A stretch of 64,000 bases of DNA from Devosia sp. 67-54 (GCF_001899075.1 NZ_MKVA01000011.1:1-64000), one strand, 5' to 3'. Positions 53,238-62,395 are shown, counted from the stretch's first letter. Notes: generated from the letters alone by a model not told the origin. Numbers and translations: made by a program.

Positions 53238-54190
53238 CAGCGCACCGCCGAAAATTCGCGGCGCAGGAAGCCCCAGAAGGCGATGCTGGTGACGATCAGC
53301 ACGATGACGAAGAACACCACCGCCGCCGCCGCCGAGAGCGAGAAGTCGCTGCCCACGAACCCCTGCTGGAAGATGTACATGACGATCGACTGCAGCGAGC
53401 GCGCCGGCGAGCCACCCGGTCCCCCCAGCGTCCACAGGTCCGAGAAGCGGGCGAGTTGGTCGATGGTGCCGGTGATGATGAGGAAGATGAAGGTGGGCCG
53501 CAGGCTCGGCAGCGTCACGTACCACCATGACTGCACCGGCGAGGCGCCGTCGATGGCGGCGGCGTCGTAGAGGTCGTTGGGGATCGATTGCAGGCCGGCG
53601 AGGACGACGATGATGAAATAGCCCAGCCCCGCCCAGACGGCGAGGATGGTGGCGGCAGCGCGCGAGCCGGTGAGGGTGTAGCGCGGCTCGGCCAGCCACA
53701 GCGGCAGCGGATTGACGCCGAGCAGGCGCAGCGTGCCGTTGAGCAGCCCCCAGTCCGGCTGGAAGACGTAGTGGAACAGGATGGCGATGGCGACCGACGA
53801 GGTGAGCTGCGGCAAAAAGTAGATGACCTTGAGCGGCGTCGCCCCGCGCCGCACCCGGTTCAGCATCGAGGCGAGCACGGTCGACAGCGGGATGATGATG
53901 ACGAGGAAGGCGACCCCGAGCAGCACGGTGTTGCCGAGCGCTCCCCAGAACACCGGGTCGCCCAGCAGCCGCTCGAAATGATAGGTGCCGGCAAATTTCT
54001 GCCCGCCGCCCGGCACCTCGGTGAACATGCTCTGCTGGAAGGCAATGGCGGTGGGGTAGCCGATGAACACCAGGATCAGGAACAGCGGCGGCAGCACGAA
54101 GCCATACCAGACCAGCGCACCCCGAAAGGCGCGCCGGAGGCGTGCGACGACGCCGGAGTCACGGGAGGGCGGCGACGACTCTGGCGTCAT
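53237..54190 (-). CDS. CUT1 carbohydrate ABC transporter permease (MalF-like)
   Basis: A 317-residue permease with six predicted helices and a charged N-terminal stretch. The EAA loop is NDLYDAAAIDGASPVQSWW with TLPSLRPTFIFLII. It pairs with the MalG-like gene downstream. Six bases separate it from the binding-protein gene stop. The operon has no ATPase gene; the nearest is the MalK-like gene at 56743. Confidence 0.93.
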   Translation of the reverse strand: MTPESSPPSRDSGVVARLRRAFRGALVWYGFVLPPLFLILVFIGYPTAIAFQQSMFTEVPGGGQKFAGTYHFERLLGDPVFWGALGNTVLLGVAFLVIIIPLSTVLASMLNRVRRGATPLKVIYFLPQLTSSVAIAILFHYVFQPDWGLLNGTLRLLGVNPLPLWLAEPRYTLTGSRAAATILAVWAGLGYFIIVVLAGLQSIPNDLYDAAAIDGASPVQSWWYVTLPSLRPTFIFLIITGTIDQLARFSDLWTLGGPGGSPARSLQSIVMYIFQQGFVGSDFSLSAAAAVVFFVIVLIVTSIAFWGFLRREFSAVR

Positions 54191-54196
54191 GGGCGG

Positions 54197-55543
54197 TCAA
54201 CCGGCTTGCTTGGCCAGCCAATCTTCCGTCTCCTTCTGCGCCTGTGCAAGCGCGTCGGCCGGGGTGGCCGTGCCGGCGATGGCCGCCTCGATGGCGTTCT
54301 GCAGCGAGAAGCGCGGCTGGCTGGCGGCCCAGGGATAGGGCGCCTCGGCGAATTGCGGCTGCGTCAGCACCACCTCGGCATCGGGGAATTTGGCGATGGC
54401 CGGCACCGCCTCGGCGCCGGTCGAAGCCGTCGGCAGGCGGCCGGACGCCTGGAAGTAATAGGCCTGGGCCTCGGGCGCGCCCGCCAGCCATTTGAGGGCG
54501 GTCCAGGCCGCGTCCTTGTTGGGGCAGCTCGCGGCCATCGCCAGCGGCGTGATGGTGGACAGGCCCCCCACCCCGTCGCTGCCGCGCAGATTGAACGACG
54601 AGCGGAAGCGCTTCTGCAGATCCGGGTTGGCGATCAGCGGCTGGATGAAATAGCCCTGCTCGCCCTCGGGAATGATGGCGACCACATTGTCGTCGCTGAG
54701 GAAGCCGTCCGGCATCGAATCGCTCGCCAGCGCGCCGCGCGGCGCGTATTTCGACATGTCGACCAGCCAGTTGAGCGCCTTGAGATATTCCGGCGTATTC
54801 CAGTTGATGGTCATCTTGCCGGTCTGGTCGACGCCACCCCAATTGGCGCCCATGGCGTGGGCGATGGTGAGGAACTGCCACACCGTGTATTTGCCCTGGT
54901 ACCAGTAGCCATAGGTCTCGACGCCGGTCTTGGGATCGGTGCCGGTCAGCTTCTTGGCCTTCTCGGCGATCTCGTCGAGGGTCGGGTTCTTGCTCAGCGG
55001 CTCGACGCCGTAATCCTCGAACAGCTTGGCGTCCCAGTTGATCACGCGCTCGCCGGTGTTGTCGGGAATGTAATAGAGGTGCTGGCCGCCGGGCCCCCAC
55101 ACCTTGTCGGTTTCGAGCTGCTTGCCCCAGACATTCTTGAAGTCCTTGTCCTTGGCGATCAGCTCGTCGAGATTTTGCAGCAGCCCGCGCTTGGCGAAGC
55201 TCGCGGCCCCCGGCATCTCGTAGAGGCACGATTGGTTGGCCTGCACCATCGCCTCGGTCTTGGGCGTATAGCCCGTGGCGCCGTCGCCCCAGGCGATGTT
55301 GGTGATGACGAGATCGATATCCGGGTTGGCTTTCTCGAAGGCGGCTTCGAGCTTGTCGATGCCCGGCGAGGTGGCGCCGGTATTGGCGTCGATGGTGTCC
55401 TTGTCGGGATAGCCGATGGTGAGCAGCGTCACCTGCGTCTTGTCGGCGGCGCTGGCGGGCGCGATGGCGCCGGCCGCAACGACCGCCAGGGCGGCGGACG
55501 AAAGAAGGGTCAAGCGTAGCGAGAGTGGCATGGATCGTGTCAT
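54197..55543 (-). CDS. CUT1 carbohydrate ABC transporter substrate-binding protein
   Basis: A 448-residue family-1 binding protein. The signal peptide includes RLTLLSSAALAVVAAGAIA and is cleaved near ASA. The mature chain has KLEAAFEKANPDIDLVITN near the N-terminus and LKWLAGAPEAQAYYFQASG near the C-terminus, typical of oligosaccharide-binding proteins. It is first of the importer operon. A TATGATGACTTA motif lies about 67 bases upstream. The ligand is probably an oligosaccharide related to the BNR protein's substrate, by inference. Confidence 0.92.
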   Translation of the reverse strand: MTRSMPLSLRLTLLSSAALAVVAAGAIAPASAADKTQVTLLTIGYPDKDTIDANTGATSPGIDKLEAAFEKANPDIDLVITNIAWGDGATGYTPKTEAMVQANQSCLYEMPGAASFAKRGLLQNLDELIAKDKDFKNVWGKQLETDKVWGPGGQHLYYIPDNTGERVINWDAKLFEDYGVEPLSKNPTLDEIAEKAKKLTGTDPKTGVETYGYWYQGKYTVWQFLTIAHAMGANWGGVDQTGKMTINWNTPEYLKALNWLVDMSKYAPRGALASDSMPDGFLSDDNVVAIIPEGEQGYFIQPLIANPDLQKRFRSSFNLRGSDGVGGLSTITPLAMAASCPNKDAAWTALKWLAGAPEAQAYYFQASGRLPTASTGAEAVPAIAKFPDAEVVLTQPQFAEAPYPWAASQPRFSLQNAIEAAIAGTATPADALAQAQKETEDWLAKQAG

Positions 55544-55608
55544 GGACGTTCTTCCCCTGTTGATGGACGCGAATGCGCCGGTACGGCACGCTAGCGGTTG
55601 TCTAAGAA

Positions 55609-55624
55609 CATATGATGACTTATG
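55609..55624. promoter_or_regulatory. Shared operator-like motif CATATGATGACTTATG
   Basis: An imperfect palindrome (CATA / TATG ends) containing the 12 bases TATGATGACTTA found also at 51457-51468. It lies in the 130-base divergent region between the importer operon and a plus-strand oxidoreductase gene and could control both. Confidence 0.7.
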
Positions 55625-55673
55625 ACTATCCTGTCAGGGCGCCCCGTGAGCGTCAAGTGCATACCGGCATCGC

Positions 55674-56522
55674 ATGAGCACCAGGATCGGCCTCATCGGC
55701 CTCGACAGCAGCCACGCCGACGACTTCATTCGCCACCTCAACCGCGAAGGCCGGCACCCCGACCTGCGCATCACGGCGCTGCAGGGTGGACGCGAGGCGC
55801 GCATGGCCGAGCTGCAGGCCCTGGACCGCGACCTTGTCGTTTGTCCGACTGTCGAGAACTTGCTCGGCAAGGTCGATGCGGTGATCGTCGGCCACCGCGA
55901 CGGCGCGCTGCATCGCGATGCGGCGATCGCCTGCCTTGCGGCATCGCGGCCGGTCTTCGTCGACAAGCCGCTGGCCAACACGCGCAGCGATGCCGAGGCG
56001 ATCGTGGACGCGGCCGGGCGCGCGGGCGTGGCGCTGCTGTCGGGCAGCGCGCTGCGCTGGCAGGCCGAGACCCGGCGCATCAAGGCCCGCCTCGCCGGCG
56101 TCGACGGCGCGACGGAGCTGCACGCCTGGGGCACGTGGCATCCCCACAGCGACTATGGCGGCGCGATCTTTTACGCCATCCACACGGTGGAGCTGGCGCA
56201 GGAATTGCTCGGCCCGCACTTCCGCAAGGTGAAGCGGTGCCGGACCGGCGACCCGGCGATCGCCTATCGCTGCGGCGACACCGCCGTGACGCTGAGCTTC
56301 CAGCCGCCCGGCGCGTCGGGCCACGCCGAGTTCGGCGTCGAAATATCGGGCAGGGGCGTCGCATTCCGCCGGCCGATCGTGCTCGGCGACGACTACATGC
56401 TGCCGGTGGTCGACCGGATCGCCATCATGCTGCGCACCGGCGTCTCGCCGATGTCCCGCGAAGAGCTGATCGCGCCGCTGGCGCTGATGGAAGAGATCGA
56501 CGCGCTGCTGCGGGCGACCTAG
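55674..56522 (+). CDS. Gfo/Idh/MocA-family oxidoreductase (second)
   Basis: A 282-residue oxidoreductase, short for the family. The Rossmann start is RIGLIGLDSSHADDF. The usual EKP motif reads VDKPLANTRSDAE, keeping the catalytic Lys. A later HTVELAQELLG supplies the family His. The C-terminal beta-sheet domain is reduced. Divergent from the importer operon across the shared motif at 55609, so probably part of the same carbohydrate pathway. Substrate unknown. Confidence 0.82.
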   Translation: MSTRIGLIGLDSSHADDFIRHLNREGRHPDLRITALQGGREARMAELQALDRDLVVCPTVENLLGKVDAVIVGHRDGALHRDAAIACLAASRPVFVDKPLANTRSDAEAIVDAAGRAGVALLSGSALRWQAETRRIKARLAGVDGATELHAWGTWHPHSDYGGAIFYAIHTVELAQELLGPHFRKVKRCRTGDPAIAYRCGDTAVTLSFQPPGASGHAEFGVEISGRGVAFRRPIVLGDDYMLPVVDRIAIMLRTGVSPMSREELIAPLALMEEIDALLRAT

Positions 56523-56629
56523 CGTCGCGGACGACGCAGGCTCATCTCCCCGGCCCACCCCGGCGACAGATCCTCGCGCGGATCGAGGCAGCGGCCGCGG
56601 CCAGCGCGGCGTGATCGGGCCTGATAAGC

Positions 56630-56654
56630 AAAACCACCCCGCAGGGTGGCTTTT
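56630..56654. terminator. Bidirectional rho-independent terminator
   Basis: Stem CCACCC / GGGTGG with loop CGCA (56634-56649), preceded by AAAA and followed by CTTTT. It serves the convergent genes ending at 56522 (+) and 56743 (-). Confidence 0.85.
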
Positions 56655-56742
56655 GGCCAGCTTACGCCACGCCAATCCAAAAACGATATTTAGGCTCTTT
56701 AAGCGAGTTTGCTCCGAAGCTATCAGCACATTCATGGTGCGG

Positions 56743-57843
56743 TCAGCGCTCAGGCAGTCTATGTCCCGACTGGGCGTCGAAAAGCAGAACGCGGCTCGCG
56801 TTGAGGTAGATTGGAACAGTGTGTCCGACGCTCAGGCGCTCATCCGGGTCGAGACGGGCGACGACGTCTACGCCCCCCATTTCAAAGTGCACCAGGGTTT
56901 CAACCCCCAGTGGCTCCACAATCTTGAGAACCACGTCATAGACGTTCTCGCGCGGACCATGAGCCTGGGCGAGGGCGAAGTGCTCCGGCCGCACGCCAAG
57001 CGATACGCGCTTGCCGACATAGGCCACGCCTCGGCCATTTTGATCGGGTGACAAGATCACCGTTTTGTCACCGATCGCGGCAACGGTCCCTTCATCCGTG
57101 TGCCGGAGCTCCGCTCCGATGAAATTCATGCCGGGCGAGCCGATGAACCCGCCGACGAATTTGCTCGCCGGATTGAGATACAATTCCTGCGGTGCCGCAA
57201 TCTGCTCGATCCGGCCGTCGTTCATGACGACCACGCGATCGGCGAGCGTCATCGCTTCGACCTGGTCGTGGGTGACGTAGACTGTCGTCGTCGGGATTCT
57301 TGCGTGCAATTGCTTGATCTCGGTGCGCATCTGCACACGAAGCTTGGCGTCCAAGTTCGAGAGCGGCTCATCGAACAGAAAGACCTGCGGGTTTCGAATG
57401 ATGGCGCGCCCCATCGCCACACGTTGCCGCTGACCGCCCGAAAGCTGTCGCGGCTTGCGCTTGAGCAGCGGCGTGATCTCGAGGATATCAGCGGTCGTCT
57501 GAAGCCGCTTTGCGATCTCGGCGCGCGGCGTTCTCCTGAGCTTGAGGCCGAAGGTGATGTTGTCGGCCACCGACAGGTGCGGATAGAGCGCATAGTTCTG
57601 AAAGACCATGGCGATGTCGCGCTCGCCGGGCTGCAGCTCGTTCACGCGCTGATCGCCAATCCGGATTTCGCCGCTTGTGATCGTCTCGAGGCCGGCGATC
57701 ATGCGCAAGGTCGTGGATTTTCCACACCCTGACGGCCCCACAAGCACGATGAACTCGCCCTCCTCGATCTGCAGGTCGATGCCGTGAACAGTTTCGATTT
57801 CGCCGTAGCACTTGACTATCTTGTCGAGGATCACTCCTGCCAT
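56743..57843 (-). CDS. CUT1 ABC transporter ATPase (MalK/UgpC-like)
   Basis: A 366-residue ATPase. Walker A GPSGCGKST, Q-loop MVFQNYALYPHLSV, signature LSGGQRQRV, Walker B VFLFDEPLSNLDAK and H-loop YVTHDQVEAMTLA. A C-terminal MalK regulatory (OB-fold/TOBE) domain follows from about residue 235. It is third in the minus-strand M81-M24-ATPase operon and probably energises the divergently encoded binding protein and permeases at 61112 onward. It might also serve the ATPase-less importer at 52356-55543, as MalK-type ATPases can be shared. Confidence 0.94.
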   Translation of the reverse strand: MAGVILDKIVKCYGEIETVHGIDLQIEEGEFIVLVGPSGCGKSTTLRMIAGLETITSGEIRIGDQRVNELQPGERDIAMVFQNYALYPHLSVADNITFGLKLRRTPRAEIAKRLQTTADILEITPLLKRKPRQLSGGQRQRVAMGRAIIRNPQVFLFDEPLSNLDAKLRVQMRTEIKQLHARIPTTTVYVTHDQVEAMTLADRVVVMNDGRIEQIAAPQELYLNPASKFVGGFIGSPGMNFIGAELRHTDEGTVAAIGDKTVILSPDQNGRGVAYVGKRVSLGVRPEHFALAQAHGPRENVYDVVLKIVEPLGVETLVHFEMGGVDVVARLDPDERLSVGHTVPIYLNASRVLLFDAQSGHRLPER

Positions 57844-57876
57844 GCGAATTGCTTTCTCAGTTGGAGACGCCGACCG

Positions 57877-59241
57877 TTAGTCGCGAACCAGCAGATCGTT
57901 GGGACGCAGCCAGAACGGAGGGAGGCACAGCGGCGTCGAAGAGAGGGGCAGTATGGAGGCCTTGACCTCGACGCCCAGGACATCGCGCATGAAGGATCGG
58001 CGTGCCTCGATGCGGCCGCTGGTTTCCGGATATTTCGCCGCCAGCTCCTGCCGCAGCTCTGCATTGGCGAATGTGATCGGGTCTTCGCAATTGAGGGCTT
58101 GCCCGAGCGGCAAGGGCGTCGGGATGACGTCGATCTGAAACGGCATACCGGAGGCTAGTCTCTCCCGGGATCCTGGTCGCACCGGGCTATGATGCCACTC
58201 CTCGTGCCCAGTCAGATGACCGGGATTGAGTGCCGAGCGAAGTCCGCCCTCGGCCAGAGTCTCAGCAACTGCCTCGTAGAGATCGCCGCCAGTCACGCCG
58301 ATGTCGGCCGTCTCGTACCACCTGAGAAGACCGCGAAAGTAAGCTATCGCGTGTGCCAGAAAGTCGTCATTGCTGGTATCGAGCAGCCCCGCGCGCGATG
58401 AAAGTGCTCCCCAAAGCCCAAAAGCCGTCGTGACACCGTCACCACGGCGCAGGCGGCGACCCGTCGGGCTGCGGAGCCCGATGACCGCTTCGCCAGCTCC
58501 CGCCGAAGCAAACATCGTGTGTACGTTGAGCGGGTCGCCGGCATATTGCATGCGGGCAACCGCGTCGAACTCGGTATCGCCTTCAGCGACACCACTGACG
58601 ATGCGCCACAAGGCGCTGGAGCAGCGCGTCGCGGCCCATTCGAACGCCGCGATCTGGTCGACGTCGAGGATCGATCGCAAGCCGTGCTCAGGATGCATGA
58701 GGACGGGCGTCGCATCGCGAAGTTCGCCGTGTGCCCCGATGGCCTGTTGCAGCATCCGCGCATACGCGGCCGGAACAAAATAGGCCGTCGAGGGGTCGGC
58801 ATCTTCCTCGACCTCAAGATATTTCCAGCCCACCAACGCCACCGAATCGCCGGACTTCAAGCCCGCGTCACGCAGGCGATCGACGAGCCGAGGAAACTCG
58901 GAACGATCCTGCGCCATGAGACTGAGAGTCTGCGACCGCAGCACGGACAGGCCCGGCAGCACGGCCAGCGCGGCATAGCTCTCCGATTCATTGCCGGTGA
59001 TGAGAACCCGGCGTCCGCCCGGACCAAGCAGGAGGAAGGCCTCCTCGAAGCGCGGCTCGAAGCCGGTCAGAAACGCCATGTTGCCGAAATGCTCGCGGTC
59101 GGCATAGACGACCATCCAATCGGATTTACCGCGCGCATAAGCGTCTCTGGCACGACGGTCGAACACGGCTGCAGGCACTCGCGGCTGATCGCCGGACACG
59201 GGGAATGCGGGCAGCTGAACGTTGCGCAACGAAACTCGCAT
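57877..59241 (-). CDS. M24-family (creatinase/aminopeptidase P fold) hydrolase lacking metal ligands
   Basis: A 454-residue protein with an N-terminal creatinase-like domain (about 25-185) and a C-terminal pita-bread domain (about 190-420). The expected metal aspartates are absent: the D-x-G motif reads VTTAFG (Ala273) and the second Asp position is Ala284. The expected first Glu is Asp371, and Glu386 remains. His342 and His346 lie in GHLTGHEEWHH. Creatinase itself is a metal-free member with a catalytic His, so a non-peptidase C-N hydrolase is possible. It lies 33 bases upstream of the ATPase gene and 10 bases after M81. Confidence 0.82.
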   Translation of the reverse strand: MRVSLRNVQLPAFPVSGDQPRVPAAVFDRRARDAYARGKSDWMVVYADREHFGNMAFLTGFEPRFEEAFLLLGPGGRRVLITGNESESYAALAVLPGLSVLRSQTLSLMAQDRSEFPRLVDRLRDAGLKSGDSVALVGWKYLEVEEDADPSTAYFVPAAYARMLQQAIGAHGELRDATPVLMHPEHGLRSILDVDQIAAFEWAATRCSSALWRIVSGVAEGDTEFDAVARMQYAGDPLNVHTMFASAGAGEAVIGLRSPTGRRLRRGDGVTTAFGLWGALSSRAGLLDTSNDDFLAHAIAYFRGLLRWYETADIGVTGGDLYEAVAETLAEGGLRSALNPGHLTGHEEWHHSPVRPGSRERLASGMPFQIDVIPTPLPLGQALNCEDPITFANAELRQELAAKYPETSGRIEARRSFMRDVLGVEVKASILPLSSTPLCLPPFWLRPNDLLVRD

Positions 59242-59251
59242 GGCTTGCTCC

Positions 59252-60745
59252 CTATTTGGCGTCGCCGTAGACGGCGCCTTCCGGCGACCAGTCGAATTCG
59301 GCATCGATTGGATAGGTCGGACGATGCAGCGCCGACCAGGCCAACCGACGCATATCCAGTTGCGATGTGCCATCGCTGAGCAGCAGGATGTGCCTTGCGG
59401 CAATGTCTTCGAGCCTGGGATGCAAATATCCGAGTTTGACGACATAGGCCTGGTGGCCTCGGGGGTCGATCCCCATGGATGACAGATGTTCGGGCGTCAC
59501 GATGCCGATCGGCTGCGCATGGAAGGTGGCGATGACGTTGCCGATCCGAACCCGTGCCCACGCACTTTCCACCGAGCGGTAGGGCTGAAAGCCGCTCAGC
59601 TGAAGCTCTTCGCCGCCGGCCTCGACCAACGCGAGGACTTTTCGCGCGGTCTTCGGACGAGAGATGTGCTCGCTGCCCAGCTCGATCTCTGTGGTGTTGC
59701 CGACGCCGGCCGCGAGCAGTTCCTTCACCGTCTGCGGCGCGGTGATGCCGGCGACAACCAGGTCCTTGATCGCTGGCTCGTCCAGCGCCGCCTGTAGAAC
59801 CAGCGTCAGGTCGCCGGCAGCGCCGGCGGTGGTGTTGTCGCCCGAGTCGGAAATGTAGACGGGATGCTCCTTGGCGGCCGCAGCCAGTTTGAGGCCCTCC
59901 GTCACCTCAGCCGTCTCCATGCCGAGCTTAAACTCCCTGCGGCGATCCCAGATGTTGCGGGCGAGGCGGATGGCTTCGGCGCGGGCGAGGTTCGGATCGT
60001 TCTCGGTCACCACGAACGCCGTAGCGGCGGTCCACGGCCGATCGTTCCAGGCGAACCCGACCAGGATGTTGGCTTCCAGCACGCCCGGCCTGGCATCATA
60101 CTCAGGCAGCGAGCCGTAGAGGTCCTTGGCAGGCCCTCTGGAGGTCACTGCGATTTCGCCGGGAATCAGCATGGGAATACGAACCGCTGCCTTACTCGGC
60201 ACGAGCTTGCCACGCAGCACCCGCAGCAACATGTCTGCCGCGCGATAGCCGGTCTGCTTGTCGTCGCGGTGCGGCGCCGTCCGCAGCACGGAAAACACCG
60301 TACCGGCCTCCAACAGCTCGGGCGTCATGTCGCCATGCAGGTCCAGAGAGACGCCAATCGGAACTTCCGGACCAATCTGCCTGCGGATGGCCGTGATGAA
60401 GTCGCTGTCTGCATCGACATCGAGCCCATCGACCTCGAGCGCGCCGTGATTGGCGACCAGTACGCCGTCAAAAGGTCCCTTCTCGTCGAGCAGCCTGAGC
60501 GTCCTTTCCTTCACGTCCGCATAAGACTGGGCCGTCATCGGGCCGCCGGGAAGCGCCGTCGCCCAGTACAGCGGAACGGCCTCGACATCCTTGTCTTCGC
60601 CCAGGCGTGCAAGCATGCCGCGGATCATCCACAGGTCGTCGTCGCGCATCTGCCGAGGCGTGTAGTGCTGAATGTCGCGAGCGGCAGTGGGCAGTGGCGA
60701 TGCCAACATGATCTCGATCGAGAGCCCAACAATTCCGATCCGCAT
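59252..60745 (-). CDS. M81-family (MlrC-like) hydrolase
   Basis: A 497-residue protein of the microcystinase-C family: an N-terminal M81 domain (DUF1485) with VANHGALEVDGLD and GVSLDLHGDMTPELL, then a C-terminal MlrC domain beginning near VYISDSGDNTTAGAAGDLT. The usual N-terminal HETN motif reads SIEIM here, keeping only the Glu (residue 11). Members occur beside ABC importers in soil bacteria and their natural substrates are mostly unknown. The ATG at 60745 is used. It heads the minus-strand operon with the M24-like and ATPase genes. Confidence 0.85.
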   Translation of the reverse strand: MRIGIVGLSIEIMLASPLPTAARDIQHYTPRQMRDDDLWMIRGMLARLGEDKDVEAVPLYWATALPGGPMTAQSYADVKERTLRLLDEKGPFDGVLVANHGALEVDGLDVDADSDFITAIRRQIGPEVPIGVSLDLHGDMTPELLEAGTVFSVLRTAPHRDDKQTGYRAADMLLRVLRGKLVPSKAAVRIPMLIPGEIAVTSRGPAKDLYGSLPEYDARPGVLEANILVGFAWNDRPWTAATAFVVTENDPNLARAEAIRLARNIWDRRREFKLGMETAEVTEGLKLAAAAKEHPVYISDSGDNTTAGAAGDLTLVLQAALDEPAIKDLVVAGITAPQTVKELLAAGVGNTTEIELGSEHISRPKTARKVLALVEAGGEELQLSGFQPYRSVESAWARVRIGNVIATFHAQPIGIVTPEHLSSMGIDPRGHQAYVVKLGYLHPRLEDIAARHILLLSDGTSQLDMRRLAWSALHRPTYPIDAEFDWSPEGAVYGDAK

Positions 60746-61111
60746 ATGAAACTCCGTCCTTTGGGCATGCAAGCCCGGACTCCGGAGCATGCTGCGGCCT
60801 TCTATTTATCTTGATTACAGAAAAAGAAGCCTGTCGCAAGAGGGACAAACGACCATTGTACCGACCAGGGTTTTCTCACGGTCAACCAGTCAGCGGATCA
60901 TCATCGTCAGAATAGTCGTGATATTTCAGCATATTATCTAGTAAACCGATGTTCTGGCGCGCAAGCATGGATCGGCCGAACGCGGCACTGCGTTGACAAC
61001 ATCGCAAATTCCGGCGATGAATTTTTCTCGTAACCGGACTATTGCCTCGATCCGCCGCCCGGCTCTGGGCGAAAACGACGGGGGAGTCCGTTCGTGAGGA
61101 GAGGAAATCCT
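60746..61111. other. Divergent promoter region between the M81 operon and the CUT1 operon
   Basis: About 366 bases without a gene, unusually AT-rich around 60800-60960 for this genome. A possible plus-strand promoter is TTGACA (60993-60998) with GATGAA 17 bases later, a weak -10. No clear large palindrome was found. A Shine-Dalgarno GAGGAGAGGAAA precedes the binding-protein ATG. Confidence 0.4.
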
Positions 61112-62389
61112 ATGTGGAAAGTCGGTTCGATCGCTCTCGGGGTCGCCATGCTTGCCGGTGTCGGCGGCGCCTATGCCCAGAGCACCACTGCCGAAGTGTG
61201 GAATTACTATGCTGCCGGCTCCGAGCTGGCCGGGATGACGGCGCTTATCGATCAGGCGAATGCCGCCAACCCGGACACCAAGTTCGTGAGCAAGGTCATT
61301 CCGGGCAATGTCGTGGAGATGCGTCGGCAGCTTCAGACCGCCTTCATCGGCAACAAGCCGCCGGCGGCTTACCAGACGTCGATGGCGTCGGAACTGAAGA
61401 CCTTTGTGGATGGTGGCCGCCTGCATCCGCTGACCGACGTCTGGGCAAAGATCGATGGGGACAAGATCTTCCCTGAAGGCATCCAGCGCGTCGCCAAGAT
61501 CAATGGCGTACCCTACGGACTTCCCTTCGATCTCGCCGAGATCAACAACATCTTCTACAACAAGGCGATCTTTGCGAAACTCGGGCTGACGCCGCCGACC
61601 GACTGGGACGGTTTCGTGAAGACCTGCGACGCTCTGCGCACGGCCGGCATCGAGCCCCTGGGCGATGCCGGCGGTCCGTTCTGGAGCCTCTACAATTTCT
61701 ATGCGCCACTGATTTCGACTGTCGGCACCGACGGCTACTACAAGATTGCACGCGGCGAGCTCGCCTTCGACTCGCCGGAGTTCCGCAAGGCGCTCGAGCT
61801 CTATCGAGATACTGAGGTCAAGTGCTACGCCAAGAACTGGAGCGGCAAGAGCTGGACGCAGACCGCGGACGACCTGATCAACGGCAAGGTGGGCATGTAC
61901 GGTATGGGCGTGTGGGTGGCCGGCTACATGAAGCAGGCCGGATTCAAGCCCGATACCGGCTATGACACCTTCCCTGCGCCCGGAACCGGCGACAAGGCGA
62001 TCTTCCAGATGGACCTTTTCGCCGTGCCGGAGGGGACACCCGAGATGATCAAGGCCGGTGAGGAATTCGTGACCACCGTGGCGTCGGCGAAAGCACAGGA
62101 GGCCTTCGCGACGAACAAGGGTTCGATCTCGCCGAGCACCGAGGTCGACCCCTCGGTCTACGACGTCGATTTTGCCAAGTTCGCGACGCAACTCGCCACT
62201 GCGAGCAAGGCGAATGCCGTGCTCCCCAATCTCTTCTTCCTCCTGCCCACTGATGTCGGCACCGAGCTCGGCAACCAGATCGAGAAGTTTGCCATCGATC
62301 CGTCCGATGCAACGGAGCACGACGTCATCAGCACCCTGGAAGCCGCTCGCCAGAAGGCGATGGCCGACAACGCCTATACCAGTTGGTGA
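61112..62389 (+). CDS. CUT1 ABC transporter substrate-binding protein
   Basis: A 425-residue family-1 periplasmic protein. The signal peptide MWKVGSIALGVAMLAGVGGA is cleaved near AYA. The mature chain has EVWNYYAAGSELAGMTALID, GVPYGLPFDLAEINNIFYNK and an aromatic-rich binding cleft. The ATG at 61112 is chosen because of the strong ribosome-binding site; a GTG six codons upstream overlaps it. It leads two permease genes. The ligand is unknown, and the hydrolases encoded divergently hint at something other than a plain sugar. Confidence 0.93.
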   Translation: MWKVGSIALGVAMLAGVGGAYAQSTTAEVWNYYAAGSELAGMTALIDQANAANPDTKFVSKVIPGNVVEMRRQLQTAFIGNKPPAAYQTSMASELKTFVDGGRLHPLTDVWAKIDGDKIFPEGIQRVAKINGVPYGLPFDLAEINNIFYNKAIFAKLGLTPPTDWDGFVKTCDALRTAGIEPLGDAGGPFWSLYNFYAPLISTVGTDGYYKIARGELAFDSPEFRKALELYRDTEVKCYAKNWSGKSWTQTADDLINGKVGMYGMGVWVAGYMKQAGFKPDTGYDTFPAPGTGDKAIFQMDLFAVPEGTPEMIKAGEEFVTTVASAKAQEAFATNKGSISPSTEVDPSVYDVDFAKFATQLATASKANAVLPNLFFLLPTDVGTELGNQIEKFAIDPSDATEHDVISTLEAARQKAMADNAYTSW

Positions 62390-62395
62390 TTATCT

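Noticed and set aside
53588-55519. Plus-strand open frame (643 codons) opposite the CUT1 importer genes
   Set aside because: Antisense to clear transporter genes, with low-complexity translation.
56611-57051. Plus-strand open frame of 146 codons at the end of the MalK-like gene
   Set aside because: It starts in the terminator region and then runs antisense to the ATPase C-terminal domain.
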